Shown: positions 9,330 to 19,960 of the stretch, in pieces
Position numbering within the stretch: the first letter of the stretch is position 1
Layout of the letters: the number at the start of each line of letters is the position of its first letter
Source of the DNA: Ditylenchus dipsaci
Taxonomy: Eukaryota > Nematoda > Chromadorea > Rhabditida > Anguinidae
Assembly: GCA_004194705.1 (NCBI GenBank)
Contig: SADC01000941.1
Span: 1 to 64,000 of the forward strand
Length of the DNA stretch: 64,000 nt
Reading direction: 5' to 3'
Translations under genes and position numbers: made by a program
The notes under the pieces: generated by a model
Database searches by the model: none
Told to the model about the DNA's origin: nothing
The model's input: the letters and a program-made list of their open reading frames with translations, nothing else

Positions 9330-12300
9330 CTATTCATGCACACAATTGTCTAAGATGGCCCTAACTTCAGACATCGGGAATTTGTCTATGTCTTGGTGCA
9401 ACTCTTGGGCCATAATTTCTGGAATTGCTGAAAGTCGGTGTGCACCCCTTTGTCTAAAATCATCTGTTTGGCAGCCTCAATGTGCTCCTTCTCCGGCCTA
9501 CCAAAGTGCTGGTCGAATAGCTGGAGATGAGAATGGCTAGAAGAGGATCTGAGTTTCTCCAGGTATTTGCAGGTTATCCATGTACACTTTCTTTCTGCTA
9601 GATCATTGCTGCAAATTTTAATTTAATTAATTTCAAAATTTAAATGTAAACAATATTTTTTGACTACAGTCGAGTCTCGATTTAACGTACCCCTAGGGCC
9701 GGTCCCTCCAATAGTAAACTCCGTCAAATTTACCCCGATATAACATACCCCTCGATTTAACGTACCCCTAGGGCCGTCCCCAGGGGTACGTTAAATCGAG
9801 ACTAGACTGTACTTGTTTCAAAGATTTCAATTTTCACCTAGACTTTCCGGTAACAGACGGGTCTTCGAAGCAGTCCAGGTAGTCGTCCTAAAAAAAGTTT
9901 TAAACCTATTATTTTTAACGCCTCTTTTGGTACCTGAGCTTGGAAGAGGTAGCCCAGTTTGTAGGCAATAGGTTTCAGAGAGAGCAGATTGACAGATACA
10001 TCCGCTAAGTGGAAAGCATGCTAAGGGGTAGGTAGTAGGTGTAATGACTGTCTTGTGCTCTACAATCTCATTATAGCGCTGCAACTAAAGTCTTGTAGGC
10101 GGTGGTGTCGCAGTCCAGTCTTTGCCCCATCAGAGTTTTTCGATTAGTCTGTAAAGGAAGGTAAGTTCGGCATAATAGATACCACTGGTCTGCAGTCAAA
10201 CCTGATTTAAACGCACCCCTTAAGCTCCTTACACTTAAGGCCCGACATTTTTTATCTCCATTTTCAAATATGTGGTCAGTCTAATCTCGAAAAATTTCAA
10301 GGATTCAGATTTAGCTGGTCATTTTACAAATTCTTTAATTTAGCCACAGAGACCCAGCATCCTCAGTTAAATTTCATACCTTTTGAAAAATCAGGTGACA
10401 GTTAATCAAGGTTTGCAAGTCTTCATGGCAATGCAAAAGGATTTGTGAAAAACAACGGCAGAATCAGAATCCTTGCGATTTTTCGGACCAGACTGTCAAA
10501 ACATAATTATCAAAGACTTCGAAAATGAGGGTGAAAATAGTGTTGGACCCTAGGTGGTAACGAACTTGAGGGAGTGGCGGTTAAAAAAGATTCGTCTGTA
10601 TACAGATGGCTAATGACATCCGTGTTTATCGTAAATAGCCGAAGCCGAAGAAATTAGATTTTTAAGGTCAACGGTGATTTTAATACAGTCCACTCTCGAT
10701 ATAGTGCACCTCCTCCAGTTCGTTCCCGCCTAGGGTCCGACACTTTTTTACCTCCGATTTTTTGCACTTGTTGACGAATCACTTTTGGCAAAAGTCGTCA
10801 AAAAAGAAGGTAAAATAGTGTCGGACCCTAGGCGGAATGAACTTGAGAAGCGCGGGTGGTGTCACTATATCGAGAGGCGACTGTAACACAGAAATCCAAA
10901 GAGTATCTTTCATAAACGCATTTGTTCAGACACTTCTATCCTCACACATAGCCCTGAAAACTGATGGGCTCACCTCAAAGATGGACTTCAAAACAGACAA
11001 TTTTCGAGGATGAGAGGGAATGGCACGGTCAATGACTAGATCTATGGCTTTGTCCAGAATGAGTCCATCAAGAATGGCTGTAAGACCCACCCCATCCTAA
11101 AAACACAAAATTAAAATAATTGTTAAGAGGACTTGTATGAACTAACCATGGTATACCAGCAAGGTTTGCCCCTCCTCAACTTGCTGTGGTCAATCACATC
11201 ATCGATGATTAGGAAAAAGCTTTGAAGCTGAAAATAAGCAATTATTTCACTAAATTGTTTAAGAAAAGAGCAAACCCACCAACTCAACTGTGGCAGCCAT
11301 CTTGGCCACATTCAAAAGCTCATCTTGAGAGGTAGTGGGCTCTAGAGCTTGATATGTTTTCAAGACTAATTGACTTCTTGCACATTTGCCATCGCTCATG
11401 GTGTGCTCAAAAAGCTAGAAATACAGGCATAAAACTGTAACAAGGTATCAAGTAATATATTTTTTAAGCAGTCGACTCTCGAAATAACATACCGTATTTC
11501 CTCCATTAACTCCCCATGCTCTAACAACTCCCACCCTACGGACCTCATATCTCAGCGTAGAACTAACATTTTGCGAATCTGTTTTCTGCGCTTTCTTAGT
11601 TACCACGAGTTTACCTGATTCCACTTTTCAGATTTTGGTTAAGCACCCGAAATTCCAAAATCGACCTCGAAATTTTCCAATTATTAGGGGTTGAAAAATG
11701 ACTCCCCATGGAGAGTTGATACAGGAAATACGGTAATCCGAATGACGTAAAAACACCCTAAAGTTCGTTTTCACCCAGGATTTAATAACTTTTTACCCTG
11801 AATGTTATAGTTTTTTGCCAGTTGTTTTTAGTCCGAAAAGTTGCAAGGATTCCGATCGCAATGATTTCGCGCCTATCTATACAACGTCACAATATTTTCA
11901 TAAAAGTAACGTTATATCAAGAGGCGCGGGTCTTTTTTAGCAAAACTATTGCTTCGCTAAAACGATTGCTAAAATCGGAGTCTTTGTAATTCCTCGTATT
12001 AGAGTGGCCAAAGACGACTGACAAAAGAGCTTCAAAATTTGGGGAAAAAGTGTCGGACGCTAGGCGGAAACGAACTTAAGCGGCGGATAAACGAAAGCCG
12101 CTCAAACCAAAATTTTCGGCCAAAAAATTAACTTTTTTGACCTAGGTCTGGACTCATCCACTTTTTGAACTCAAAAATTTTACTCTATGATGTAGGCAGT
12201 GTAATGAGTTGCTTGAGAGGCACTTAAATCTTTGGTCAAAATCACGAGAAATTTTTTTGCCCAAGCCGGCGATCACATTTAGCAGCATTTTGCGACTCAT
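9330..12300 (-). CDS. FDPS: Farnesyl diphosphate synthase (frame breaks present)
   Basis: Condenses IPP with DMAPP and GPP to farnesyl diphosphate in the mevalonate/isoprenoid pathway. Proposed exons on the minus strand: 12184-12300 (tentative start MSRKML), 11280-11414, 11147-11227, 10974-11096, 9934-10148, 9838-9887 and 9330-9597. The first aspartate-rich motif is DDVID, followed by RRGKPCWY. The second is DDYLD in CFEDPSVTGK. KCTW and a LFDQHFG-like stretch follow. GT-AG sites fit protein phase for the first four exons. Reading frame changes about twice in exon 5 (near 10081 and 10015), once at the DDYLD exon junction and once near 9440. These could be sequence errors or decay, so functionality is uncertain. 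Family identity is secure; the N-terminal exon is not. Confidence 0.85.
9667..9809. mobile_element. MITE CAGTCGAGTCTCGATTTAACG in an FPPS intron
   Basis: TA-flanked element, ends CAGTCGAGTCTCGATTTAAC and an inverse with one extra base. An internal repeat CTCGATTTAACGTACCCCTA is in direct and inverted orientation. Lies between the last two FPPS exons. Confidence 0.7.
10193..10603. mobile_element. Degenerate CAGTC-type MITE in an FPPS intron
   Basis: Starts GCAGTCAAACCTGATTTAAACG and ends with GCGGTTAAAAAAGATTCGTCTG. The inner words CCTAGGTGGTAACGAAC and CAGACTGTCAAAACA are typical of this family (compare 5039-5463). The ends are too diverged for exact limits. Confidence 0.5.
10686..10883. mobile_element. 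CAGTCCACTCTCGATATAGTG MITE in an FPPS intron
   Basis: TA-flanked (10684-10685; 10884-10885) foldback. Arms share TAGTGCACC/GGTGTCACTATATCGAGAG and GTCCGACACTTTTTTACC/GGTAAAATAGTGTCGGAC. Confidence 0.7.
11469..11930. mobile_element. CAGTCGACTCTCGAAATAAC MITE with nested pogo-type MITE
   Basis: Outer foldback begins CAGTCGACTCTCGAAATAAC and ends near AACGTTATATCAAGAGGCG. A 242 bp pogo-type MITE (11492-11733, ends CCGTATTTCCTCCATTAAC, TA on both sides) is inserted in its left arm. Lies in FPPS intron 1. Confidence 0.6.
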
Positions 12301-12870
12301 TTTCAACAAATGAATGGATGTGGTGCAATAGAAAGAGGCTGAAAAGAATGTGATACAGAAAAGAAATAGCGGAGATTGGGATAGATTATTTGCACACGAA
12401 AAAGGCTTGAGTTTACAACGGCGAAGAGCACAAACCGATTGTATAGCTTAGTAGAGACGTTGAAATATCATTCAATTGAGCTGCTATTTTATTTGTGTCA
12501 GGCACCTAGAAGACAAATCAATTTCACACAAGATTAGATCATTCAATTAGATTGTGGAATTTTATCGTGTATTTTGCGAAAGTGTTGAAAGTATTTGAAT
12601 AATTGAGTATAAAAATATTTATTTGCATAAATGTAAAATTATGAGCACCAAGTGAAATTTATTACAAAGGCTTTTGTCAAAAAAGCAGTGGCAAGATAAA
12701 TGTGCAAGGAAGACAGACGAAATTGTGGCGAATACATTACGAAATAGTTGCAATAAAAAGTGGCATCGTAAATTGAGTCTGCAAAGATGTTGTGAAATAT
12801 TCGCTCCCCTATAGATGAGTAAAATTGTAATTTTGGCATAGGCTTCTGGGTTTCTTTTTGTGATATGGCT
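12301..12870. other. Upstream flank of the FPPS gene
   Basis: No other gene is recognised in this AT-rich stretch. It should include the promoter region of the minus-strand synthase gene, but I see no clear TATA or initiator motif. Confidence 0.3.
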
Positions 12871-13074
12871 CTACCGGAGAATTCGGTCCCTTTTTTTGCC
12901 TTGGTCCCCTGTTGTTTGGAAGTTATCATGGTTTAGTTGATTATGTTAACTGTAATCACCATGATCACTGTAATCACCATATTATCATAACTATAATTGA
13001 CAGAGGGGACCAAGGCATTTTTCAATAAAAAACAATAGGGGGACCAAGGCAAAAAGGACCGGATTCTCCGGTAG
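12871..13074. mobile_element. MITE with CTACCGGAGAATTCGGTCC ends
   Basis: Left end CTACCGGAGAATTCGGTCC, right end GGACCGGATTCTCCGGTAG. Just inside each end is TTTTTGCCTTGGTCCCC/GGGGACCAAGGC. The centre has TAATCACCATGATCACTGTAATCACCAT near-repeats. No duplication identified. Confidence 0.65.
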
Positions 13075-13495
13075 ACCCATGCCTCACGATATTTCTGAAT
13101 TTTCGGTGTCTTGTTTTTTTTTGACATTTTCAGATCAGAGTGACCGTCGCAACTTATCAGAAGTCAAAAATGATCATGCAAAACTGTGGAAGATTTTAAT
13201 GGCTCGTTCAGGAACTCGGAGTTGGAGTAAGGGGTGCTCATGATGCCAAATACTCCAATTCTGGGTTCATGAACGAGCCAAAAAGTTTATTTTAAGGTAG
13301 AGTGGACATTTTGGCGCTAGTAGCTGTCGAAATTTTTATACCTGTTAAATAATAATACTCGAATATCTTTTTTTAAGTTGAAAAATGGAGTTAAAATATA
13401 ATACTACTTTAAATAACCTTTTTTTCTGGCTCAGGATGAAAACCGTAGGACAAATGAGCACCTTGTTTGGGGCACAACTTTAAGCCCTTCTTTCC
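13075..13495. other. Intergenic, no gene seen
   Basis: One imperfect inverted pair (GGCTCGTTCAGGAACTCGGAG near 13201 against GGGTTCATGAACGAGCC near 13262) suggests a small MITE. Otherwise nothing recognised. Confidence 0.3.
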
Positions 13496-13529
13496 TTAAG
13501 CCTCATTCATACTTACCCGAAACATGCCC

Positions 13530-13660
13530 TGTTTCGCGAAACATGAAAATGTTTCGCGAAACGAACCCCCGAACATGTTTCGCGAAACAAAAAAATAGCT
13601 GTTTCGCGAAACATTTTCATGTTTCGCCGTGTTCGCGAAACATGTTTCGCGAAACAGGTC
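13530..13660. repeat. Palindromic GTTTCGCGAAAC array, left end of Harbinger
   Basis: Five to six copies of GTTTCGCGAAAC, most extended to CATGTTTCGCGAAACATG, with variable spacing and short spacers (GAACCCCC, AAAAAATAGCT). Each unit is its own inverted repeat, so the array reads the same on both strands. Likely transposase or Myb-protein binding sites, by analogy with subterminal motifs of other Harbinger elements. Confidence 0.8.
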
Positions 13661-13761
13661 CTTCGAAACATGGAGTAAAAGTGCAGTTTTTCGAAGTTTT
13701 TAGTTGTTTGCTGCACATTCTGACTGTGTTTTTTACTTAATTCACGTTTTCAGAAAGTCTA

Positions 13762-15122
13762 ATGGAGCAAGCAGCAATATGGTGGTGGATCCAACATCAA
13801 CAGAAAAAGCGAGGTTATATCAGGCCATCTCATTTGGAAGAAGCTAGGCAAGGTCTTTCGTTCAAGGCTTTTTGGCGTTATTACAACAGTTCCGAGGTGA
13901 AGGATTTAAAGCGGTTTCTCCGAGTGACTAAGACTGAATTTGAACATCTCTACTCTATAGTAAGATTTCAATTGTAATTCGTCGGATATCAATTGAATAA
14001 TTAAGCTGGATGTCAGCTAGGTTTGCATTCCCCCACACACCTACGACCTATAGCAGGAAGAGAAAGGCTCGCAGTGTTTCTCAGGTACTTAAAAATTCTT
14101 CGTTCTACGCAACTAAATAAAGACCCCACTGTTAAGATTCTTGTCTTTTGGTCCTAATTACGCGGCTGTCGCAACTCTGTTTGCAATAGGAGATTCAACT
14201 GTTCAAGAGATATGCAGAGAAGTATCTGCGGTGATAATACGCAAGATGCAAGCAGAATTTCTTCCAGTTCCTACTCGCGCAACCTGGTTGAGCAATGCAG
14301 AGAGGTTCCTTGAACGAAGGCAGTTCCCTAAGACTTTGGGTGCTATCGATGGAAAGCACATTGCTCTTGTTCAGCCCGATCATGCTGGTGCCCTCTTTTA
14401 CAATTACAAGTGAGCATTGAAAATCCGAAGCGATGAGCAAAAGTCAAAACTTTCAGAAGTTCAATTCGATAGTTCTGCTTGCAATTGCAGATTCGGACTC
14501 GAGATTCATAGCTGTGGACATTGGAGCACCAAGGCGAACAGCGATGCAAGCTTATGGCTGACTTCTCCAATTCGAGAATTCCTTGAATCTCCAGCAGCCA
14601 ATTTGCCACCTAATTTATCCGGAGTCTTCCTTACGTCTTTCTCGGAGATGGAGGCTTTGGTTGCACAGACTTGGTACGATATTTTTCAATCAAACCTTCG
14701 TCAATTATTTAATTTTTGATCATCACTCCATTTACGGAAAGAGCCGCAAACGAACAAGCTAAGATTGACTTTAATGCAAGACTGAGCAAAGCACGTGCCT
14801 GTGTAGAACACGCATTTGGAATATGGGCTACTCGTTGGCGTCTTTTTCTAGGCACAGTCGAAACTGGGTAAAAACTTTAGAGCTCTAAATTGCTTTCTAT
14901 TTAACCCAACCTTTTAGTCCAGATACGGCTCGTCAATATGCAATGGCTGCAGTACTTCTTCACAACTTTCTCTTAGCCAATGATCATGAAGAAGAAGATG
15001 TCTTTCCATTATCTGCAGAAAGAAGATTGCTTGTCGATCGAGCGGGAACAATAGCCTCATGTGGGAAGACTATAAGAGATAAATTTGTAGGTGTTGTAAT
15101 TAGGGGCGATCGTGACGAATAA
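13762..15122 (+). CDS. Harbinger (HARBI1-like) DDE transposase
   Basis: Exons by GT-AG sites: 13762-13959, 14017-14084, 14137-14409, 14457-14673, 14742-14867, 14918-15122. The protein begins MEQAAIWWWIQHQQ. RPIAGRERLAVFLR, FGPNYAAVATLFAIGDSTVQ and KTLGAIDGKHIAL follow; the Asp of GAIDGKH is the first acid of the DDE triad in this family. Later FIAVDIGAP, LPYVFLGDGGFG (second Asp), LSKARACVEHAFGIWATRWR (Glu) and AAVLLHNFL are all family landmarks. Exon 4 needs frame changes between the GAP and LPYVFLGD segments, so this copy is either damaged or carries sequence errors. Confidence 0.88.
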
Positions 15123-15256
15123 ATTGTTATACCAAAAAGTAATTTTTATATGGAAAGGTTTAACGAACTAAATCTTTATACTTAATAACGTTGTGAAGAG
15201 TGTTCGTTAGGAGAAAAAGGGTATATCTGATAAATTTTCAGAAAAAATAGCGTGCT

Positions 15257-16183
15257 ATGACCAAAAAGAAGGCTTTTATGGTGGATTCAGGCTCTGAACG
15301 TAAAAGAATAGTGTTCAAGGATATCAACGATGAGCATAAGTTTTTCCTGTGCGAATGTGTTGAAGAAAAGAGCGTCTTATGGAATCCATCTCATCCGGAA
15401 CACCACCTAGCTGGGCCTAAGATGAGCGCTTGGCTGAAAATCGGTGAGGCTTTTAAAACGTGTTCGAGGATGTCAGCTTTGGAAGTAAATCTTGAATAAG
15501 CGTATATGTATAGTTCTCTTCCAATTTAATATTTTAGCTGCGGTGTTGAAGGAGACTTGGACCAGCATCAACACTACTCATCGTAGAACTAAGAATAGAG
15601 TGCAAGGAAAGACAGGAGATGGAACGGAAGACACTGAACCTACGTGGAAATTTTGGAACGCTACCTCCTTCCTCAGATCTATGAAGCCAGTCACTGACAT
15701 ACAGTAAGCATTCAAAATCCTTGCCTTTAGTTTTTACATCAAGTTAAATTAAGAACTCGAATAAGCAACGTAGGAGACAAGTCACCGACTGAAGCATCCT
15801 CTCACAGTGTTGGATCAGCAAAGCGTTTAGCTACTTCGTCCTTCCGATCGTATGAGGAGCTGGTTGCCAAGAAAAGCAATTCCGATCTGCAGTTTGAGCA
15901 ACTATTGGCTACTTTGGAAAAAGATAAAAAAGAAATTCATCCGCTCGCATTGGAAATCAGCGCCCTATTGGATGAGGTTGGCAAGCAAAGTGGTCCGCAC
16001 TCTTGCTAGTTTGCAAGCGTAAGTTTAATTTCAAATCACAAAATGTAATGAATGGGTTAACCCTTTAGGGGACTTTCGTGACGTTATCAACAGTTGGGAA
16101 GAGTGCTTAGCTAACGAGATTTACATCAACAATACACAGGTTGCTGATCCGGAAAAATCAATCCAAGAAAATACATTTGGTTA
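15257..16183 (+). CDS. Harbinger Myb/MADF-like accessory protein
   Basis: Second gene of the element. Exon 1 (15257-15484) encodes MTKKKAFMVDSGSERKR and a Trp-spaced stretch (LWNPSHPEHH, AWLKIGEAF). Exon 2 (15538-15703) continues LKETWTSINTTHRRTKNRVQ and PTWKFWNATSFL, the regularly spaced aromatic pattern of Myb/SANT-MADF domains. Later exons (about 15772-16010 and 16067-16183) contain LFEQLLATLEKDKK-like helical sequence. In other Harbinger elements this protein binds the transposon ends and escorts the transposase. Exact 3' exon structure is uncertain. Confidence 0.65.
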
Positions 16184-16644
16184 GAATTGAAATTATTGTT
16201 GGTCATCTCACCATGTATTAGGCCGGTATAAATTTTTAAATTGATCCATTGTAAATTTTCTGATTCTGAAAAAAAGGTATAAATGTGTCTTAGTATCCAC
16301 GAAAAATGCGCAGAGAGCGCCTAGGTAGCTGCTCTCCTTCAGGTTATATTTAGCAAGAACAAAAGGTACTATAATACTGCTTTTAAACTGCGCTGTTTCA
16401 TCGTAAAACTGAAAATATTTAGCAGGTTGCCCAGCCCAAAAAAATTCAGCGAATGTTTTTTAGTGAGATACTTGGCCAACAACTTAGCAGATTAAAAAAA
16501 ATTGGTATATCGTTCAAATATGCCTACATTACTATATTCAAGCCTTTTTTATCGCCGAAACCACTGTAAAAAAGAAAGATTTATAAAAACTACACGACAA
16601 GAATCTTTAACACCGATTTGAGCCGTATTAACAAGCATTACATT

Positions 16645-16821
16645 ACCATGTTTCGAAACCCCTGTTTCGCGAAACATGTTTCGCGTAACATTCTCCGAAA
16701 CATGTTTCGGGGGTTGTTTTCGCGAAACACTTTCTTGTTTCGCGAAACACCGATGTTTCGGGGGATTGTTTCGCGAAACATGTGTTTTGTTTCGATGTTT
16801 CGGGTAAGTATGAATGAGCCT
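16645..16821. repeat. Palindromic GTTTCGCGAAAC array, right end of Harbinger
   Basis: About five GTTTCGCGAAAC units plus half units (CGAAACATG, TGTTTCGGGGG). Inverted relative to the left array, and joined to the right terminal repeat by TGTTTCGGGTAAGTATGAATG. Confidence 0.8.
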
Positions 16822-17102
16822 TTATAAAAGCGTACTCTGAGCCCACGACTTTTGTGCGAGAAAAAAATTAAAACTACTATCAAACATGTCTAATCGGCTA
16901 CTGTCCGAGGATTATAAAAGTGTGTAATCATGGAGTATATCCTATCAGACTGGATTTACTTCACTGTCATAAAAACGGATAAAGCAAAATTTTAAAATTT
17001 TACGAAAATTACGAAAAACCCTAAGCCTTTTAGATAAGTGTCATTTTGACTGTTTTATTTTTTGCTAAAGAATCAAAATAGATGTTTGAAGAATCCAGTT
17101 GC

Positions 17103-19809
17103 TCAGTCCCATTCCCCATCATCCTCATTGGAGTGTCCACTGCCCGAAGAGCCATCATCATTGCCTAATACATGCTCCATCCTCCTCCTCAATATAGCTG
17201 CCACATCGTTGCTCTCCTGCAGGGCTGCTTTAGCTTCAGCCAGTTCCACTTGTCTCTGTACCTTTTTCAGTTTGATGCCTGATTGGATTTCCATGAGCAG
17301 GTTGGAGATCTGATTGTCACCAGCCTCTTCCTGGCTGCCCTCCACTCCATCTATAGACGGAATAGCCCCCTCCATGTCCACTCCTGGCCCTTTGGCTGCT
17401 GCACCAAATGAAGCCACAGTCAGCGAGCCAGCCATGGGTGGGGCTGGAGGTGGGGGTGGTGGCATCGGGGTGTGCTTGTGCGACTTGGACCACCTTCTGA
17501 CCTCCTCCTGCTCCAGAAGGCAAGTATTGCATAGTTTCCTCTGTTGGATGTGGGGCTGTGGATGTGCTTAGCAGTCCAGCACTGGATGCACCAGCCAACC
17601 CCATTGTGTGGGAGGAAAGTACTGGTGGTGGAGGAGGCAACTCGTCATCATCCTCTTCCAGCACGAAGTTAGGATGACCGGCATTTACAGACAGGCTTTG
17701 CAAGGGCTTCTGTAGTGAGTAGCTGGCATCTGGAGTGGTGGTTTGGGGCTGAACTGCTTGGAATGGCCGGACAGCTTCTTGACTATAGTATGGCTGCTGA
17801 GGCTGTTGGGCTTGGGAAGCCGGACCAGGGGGTCTGGGCATAGGGGTACTGTTGTAGGCTTGCTGCTGGCTGTCGGGGTGCATGCTCATGCCTGGTGGGG
17901 CATGCATCCTCCCACTCATTTGAGCATTTTGGGGAGCCTGTAAAAAATAAAGCAAAATTTTGGTGGTTGGGTCTCGAAATCCTAAATGCTTGATACAGTC
18001 AACGCTCGATTTAATGGCCCCTCAGATCAGGTTCATTCCCGCTAGGGTCCGACACTTTTTACCTCAATTTTGTAGTCTTTATTTAGTTCTGTTTCAACAA
18101 TATGGTCCAAATAGCTCAAGGACTCCGACTTTGTCGATAGTTTAAAAAAAACCCTAAAATTATTGCCTCTAAAAAGCAAGACCTCAATTTAACGGCCTTC
18201 TTTTGAAAAAATTAGAGGGCCGTTAAATTAAAATTTTGTTTTTGCAATTTGCATCCTTGCTATGTTTAGGTCCATACTGTTAAAACAGAACTGGCAAAAA
18301 ATAGTCGGACCCTAGGCGGAACAAACCCGAGATGGGGTCGTTAAAGCGAGGTTTGACTATATTTTTTACTTTTGGCTCTTCGATATATCCAGCAAAGATC
18401 AGAAAGTGTTTTTTTATCTTTTTAAACAAGTCTCTGGCAACAACCCTTACCTGGTACTCTGCAGGGAAATGCAGAAAAGCGTCTCCTCCCTGAGTGTAGT
18501 GATGAGCCTGGTGTGCACCAACAGAACCCATATACCTCTGCTGACTGGTTGCCTGCATGCCAGTGCTGTAGTGGTTCAGTAGCACATTGGCTGACTGGTG
18601 CGGAAGGCTTGTCTCTGGCTTGGCCCCCTCCAACCGTACTATTATTGTCGCCTCTGTGCTGTTTACGTCTTCTGGAAGGACTTTTGTTATTAACTGCTGT
18701 AGGGATCTGGTGGAGCGTTGAGCACGGCGGTCTGCGTTGGCACTGCACTCTTTCAACATCTCTTGTTTCCTGAATGAGTTATTTGAAATTGGGTGGTCTG
18801 CATATAAAATCCTACCACAAATCAAAGAAGTAGCTGGGTCAGTGTAGTATCTGAGCGCACTCTTGGAGTCATCTCTGTAGGGATTCAGATGGTCTAGTTG
18901 GGGTGGAGCATCGCACTTCTGGTACAAGTCGTATAGAGAGTTGGGCAAGGTTTGTCTGTCCAAAGAGTGCTGGTCAATTATGTTGCAGCTTTTGAAGGCT
19001 TTTCTCATATTGTTCTCTTCAAGACTGCCTGCAAACTAGTCAACTAATGGCTTTATATGAAGTGTTTCGGCAAATCTGTGAATTTTCTCGGGAAATTAAT
19101 GAACTTTTAAAATATTTTGTTTCCAGTAACCTACTAATTTTAAATTTTTTTGGAACGGGGTGTAGCTTTGGATTTCAGCTTTTCAAAATGTATCAACTGT
19201 CTAAATGTGATTTTGAAAAAATGAAAGAGAAGTTTTTAAATAAAGCTAATTTTTTAGAAAATTTGAACCATTCAAAGACATTTTTTAAAATATTATTCAG
19301 TCAGTTGATAGCTTAAGAGGCTGAGATCCATGGTTACGTGTTGATTAAAAATTTGCCCAGAACAAAAGAGAGGAGTGTTCAATTCGATCCATAAAATAAT
19401 TTTCCACTTCTGCCGGGTATGACCATAAATACGAAATATCATAGAGGCAGCTGATCATCAATGCCACCCTGGTCCGAAATGGCAATAGCCAGCAGGGGGT
19501 AAAACTTCAAAGAAATTTAATGAAAATTAAATAACTGACCTGTGTCTGGTTTGAATTCAGCCTGAGTGATTTTGTGAGCCAATCTCTCTACCTTAAGAAC
19601 AGTGTATTGGTCTTATGGTCTATTTTGAGTGTTTCTCTGTGGATCTCACTGAACAGTTGCTCAGCATTCCTGCTCAGTGAACTCAGCTGGCGAATCAGAT
19701 TGCCAGAGTGCCATTAGCCACACACTGCAACTCGTCCCTTTGCACTGAAGCACTCAATCGATGCAAACTCAAGTCTGTGGGCGACACTGCCCGCGTGGTC
19801 AAAGGCATA
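17103..19809 (-). CDS. WASF: WAVE/SCAR (WASF) actin nucleation-promoting protein
   Basis: Activates Arp2/3 in the WAVE regulatory complex at membranes. Minus-strand exons: 19540-19809, 18816-19028, 18451-18769 and 17103-17937. Exon 1 starts MPLTTRAVSPTDLSLHRL and continues LQCVANGTLA and IRQLSSLSRNAEQLFSEI, the N-terminal WAVE homology domain. Exon 2 has MRKAFKSCNIIDQHSLDR, CDAPPQLDHLNPYRDD and FFDLW. Exon 4 carries proline runs, a WH2 helix (LLMEIQSGIKLKKV), a central helix (VAAILRRRMEHVL) and an acidic tail ending DDGEWD with the conserved Trp. Frame shifts by one base near 19695, 19575, 18827 and 17460 (a CCCC run), probably sequence errors. The second intron is only 46 nt. An AATAAA lies at 17054-17059 (minus strand). 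Confidence 0.92.
17996..18357. mobile_element. CAGTCAACGCTCGATTTAATG MITE in a WASF intron
   Basis: TA-flanked foldback between WASF exons 3 and 4. The arms share CTAGGGTCCGACACTTTT/GACCCTAGGCGGAACAAACC and TCTGTTTCAACA-type words. An inner inverted pair is AATTTAACGGCCTTCTTTT/AGAGGGCCGTTAAATT. Confidence 0.65.
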
Positions 19810-19876
19810 CTGAAATGATAAATGATCAACACGAAAAAAACAATGGTGGTTAAATCAAAACGTTGAAATTTTCGGC

Positions 19877-19960
19877 TATACTATAGATGGGCCAGCATTG
19901 GTGGCCCATCAGCATTTGGTGGGCCAGCATTCTATAGTGTTACCAAATTTTCTTTAAATG
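19877..19960. mobile_element. Minimal ~84 bp MITE, GCTATACTATAGATG ends
   Basis: Begins TTTTCGGCTATACTATAGATG and ends GCATTCTATAGTGTTACCAAA, the same ends as the larger element at 32967-34830. Between them GGGCCAGCATT/GGTGGCCCATCAGCAT units repeat. Confidence 0.6.

Larger units (their letters stand above)
13499..16821 (+). mobile_element. PIF/Harbinger transposon, TSD TTA, two genes
   Basis: Complete-looking element with imperfect terminal repeats (AGCCTCATTCATACTTACCC left; AGGCTCATTCATACTTACCC right, inverted) and 3 bp duplication TTA (13496-13498; 16822-16824). That is the PIF/Harbinger TWA target. Just inside are arrays of the palindromic unit GTTTCGCGAAAC (13530-13660; 16668-16785), with CATG at many junctions. 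It carries both genes usual for the superfamily: a DDE transposase (13762-15122) and a Myb/MADF-type DNA-binding protein (15257-16183), same strand. Confidence 0.92.

Noticed and set aside
13513..13740. Frames with repeated CFAKHV/FRET peptides at 13513-13740 and 16618-16883
   Set aside because: Products of the GTTTCGCGAAAC palindromic array, not proteins.
17103..17465. Separate 120-residue proline-rich protein gene
   Set aside because: It is the WH2-central-acidic tail of WASF placed in another frame by a one-base slip at a CCCC run near 17460.
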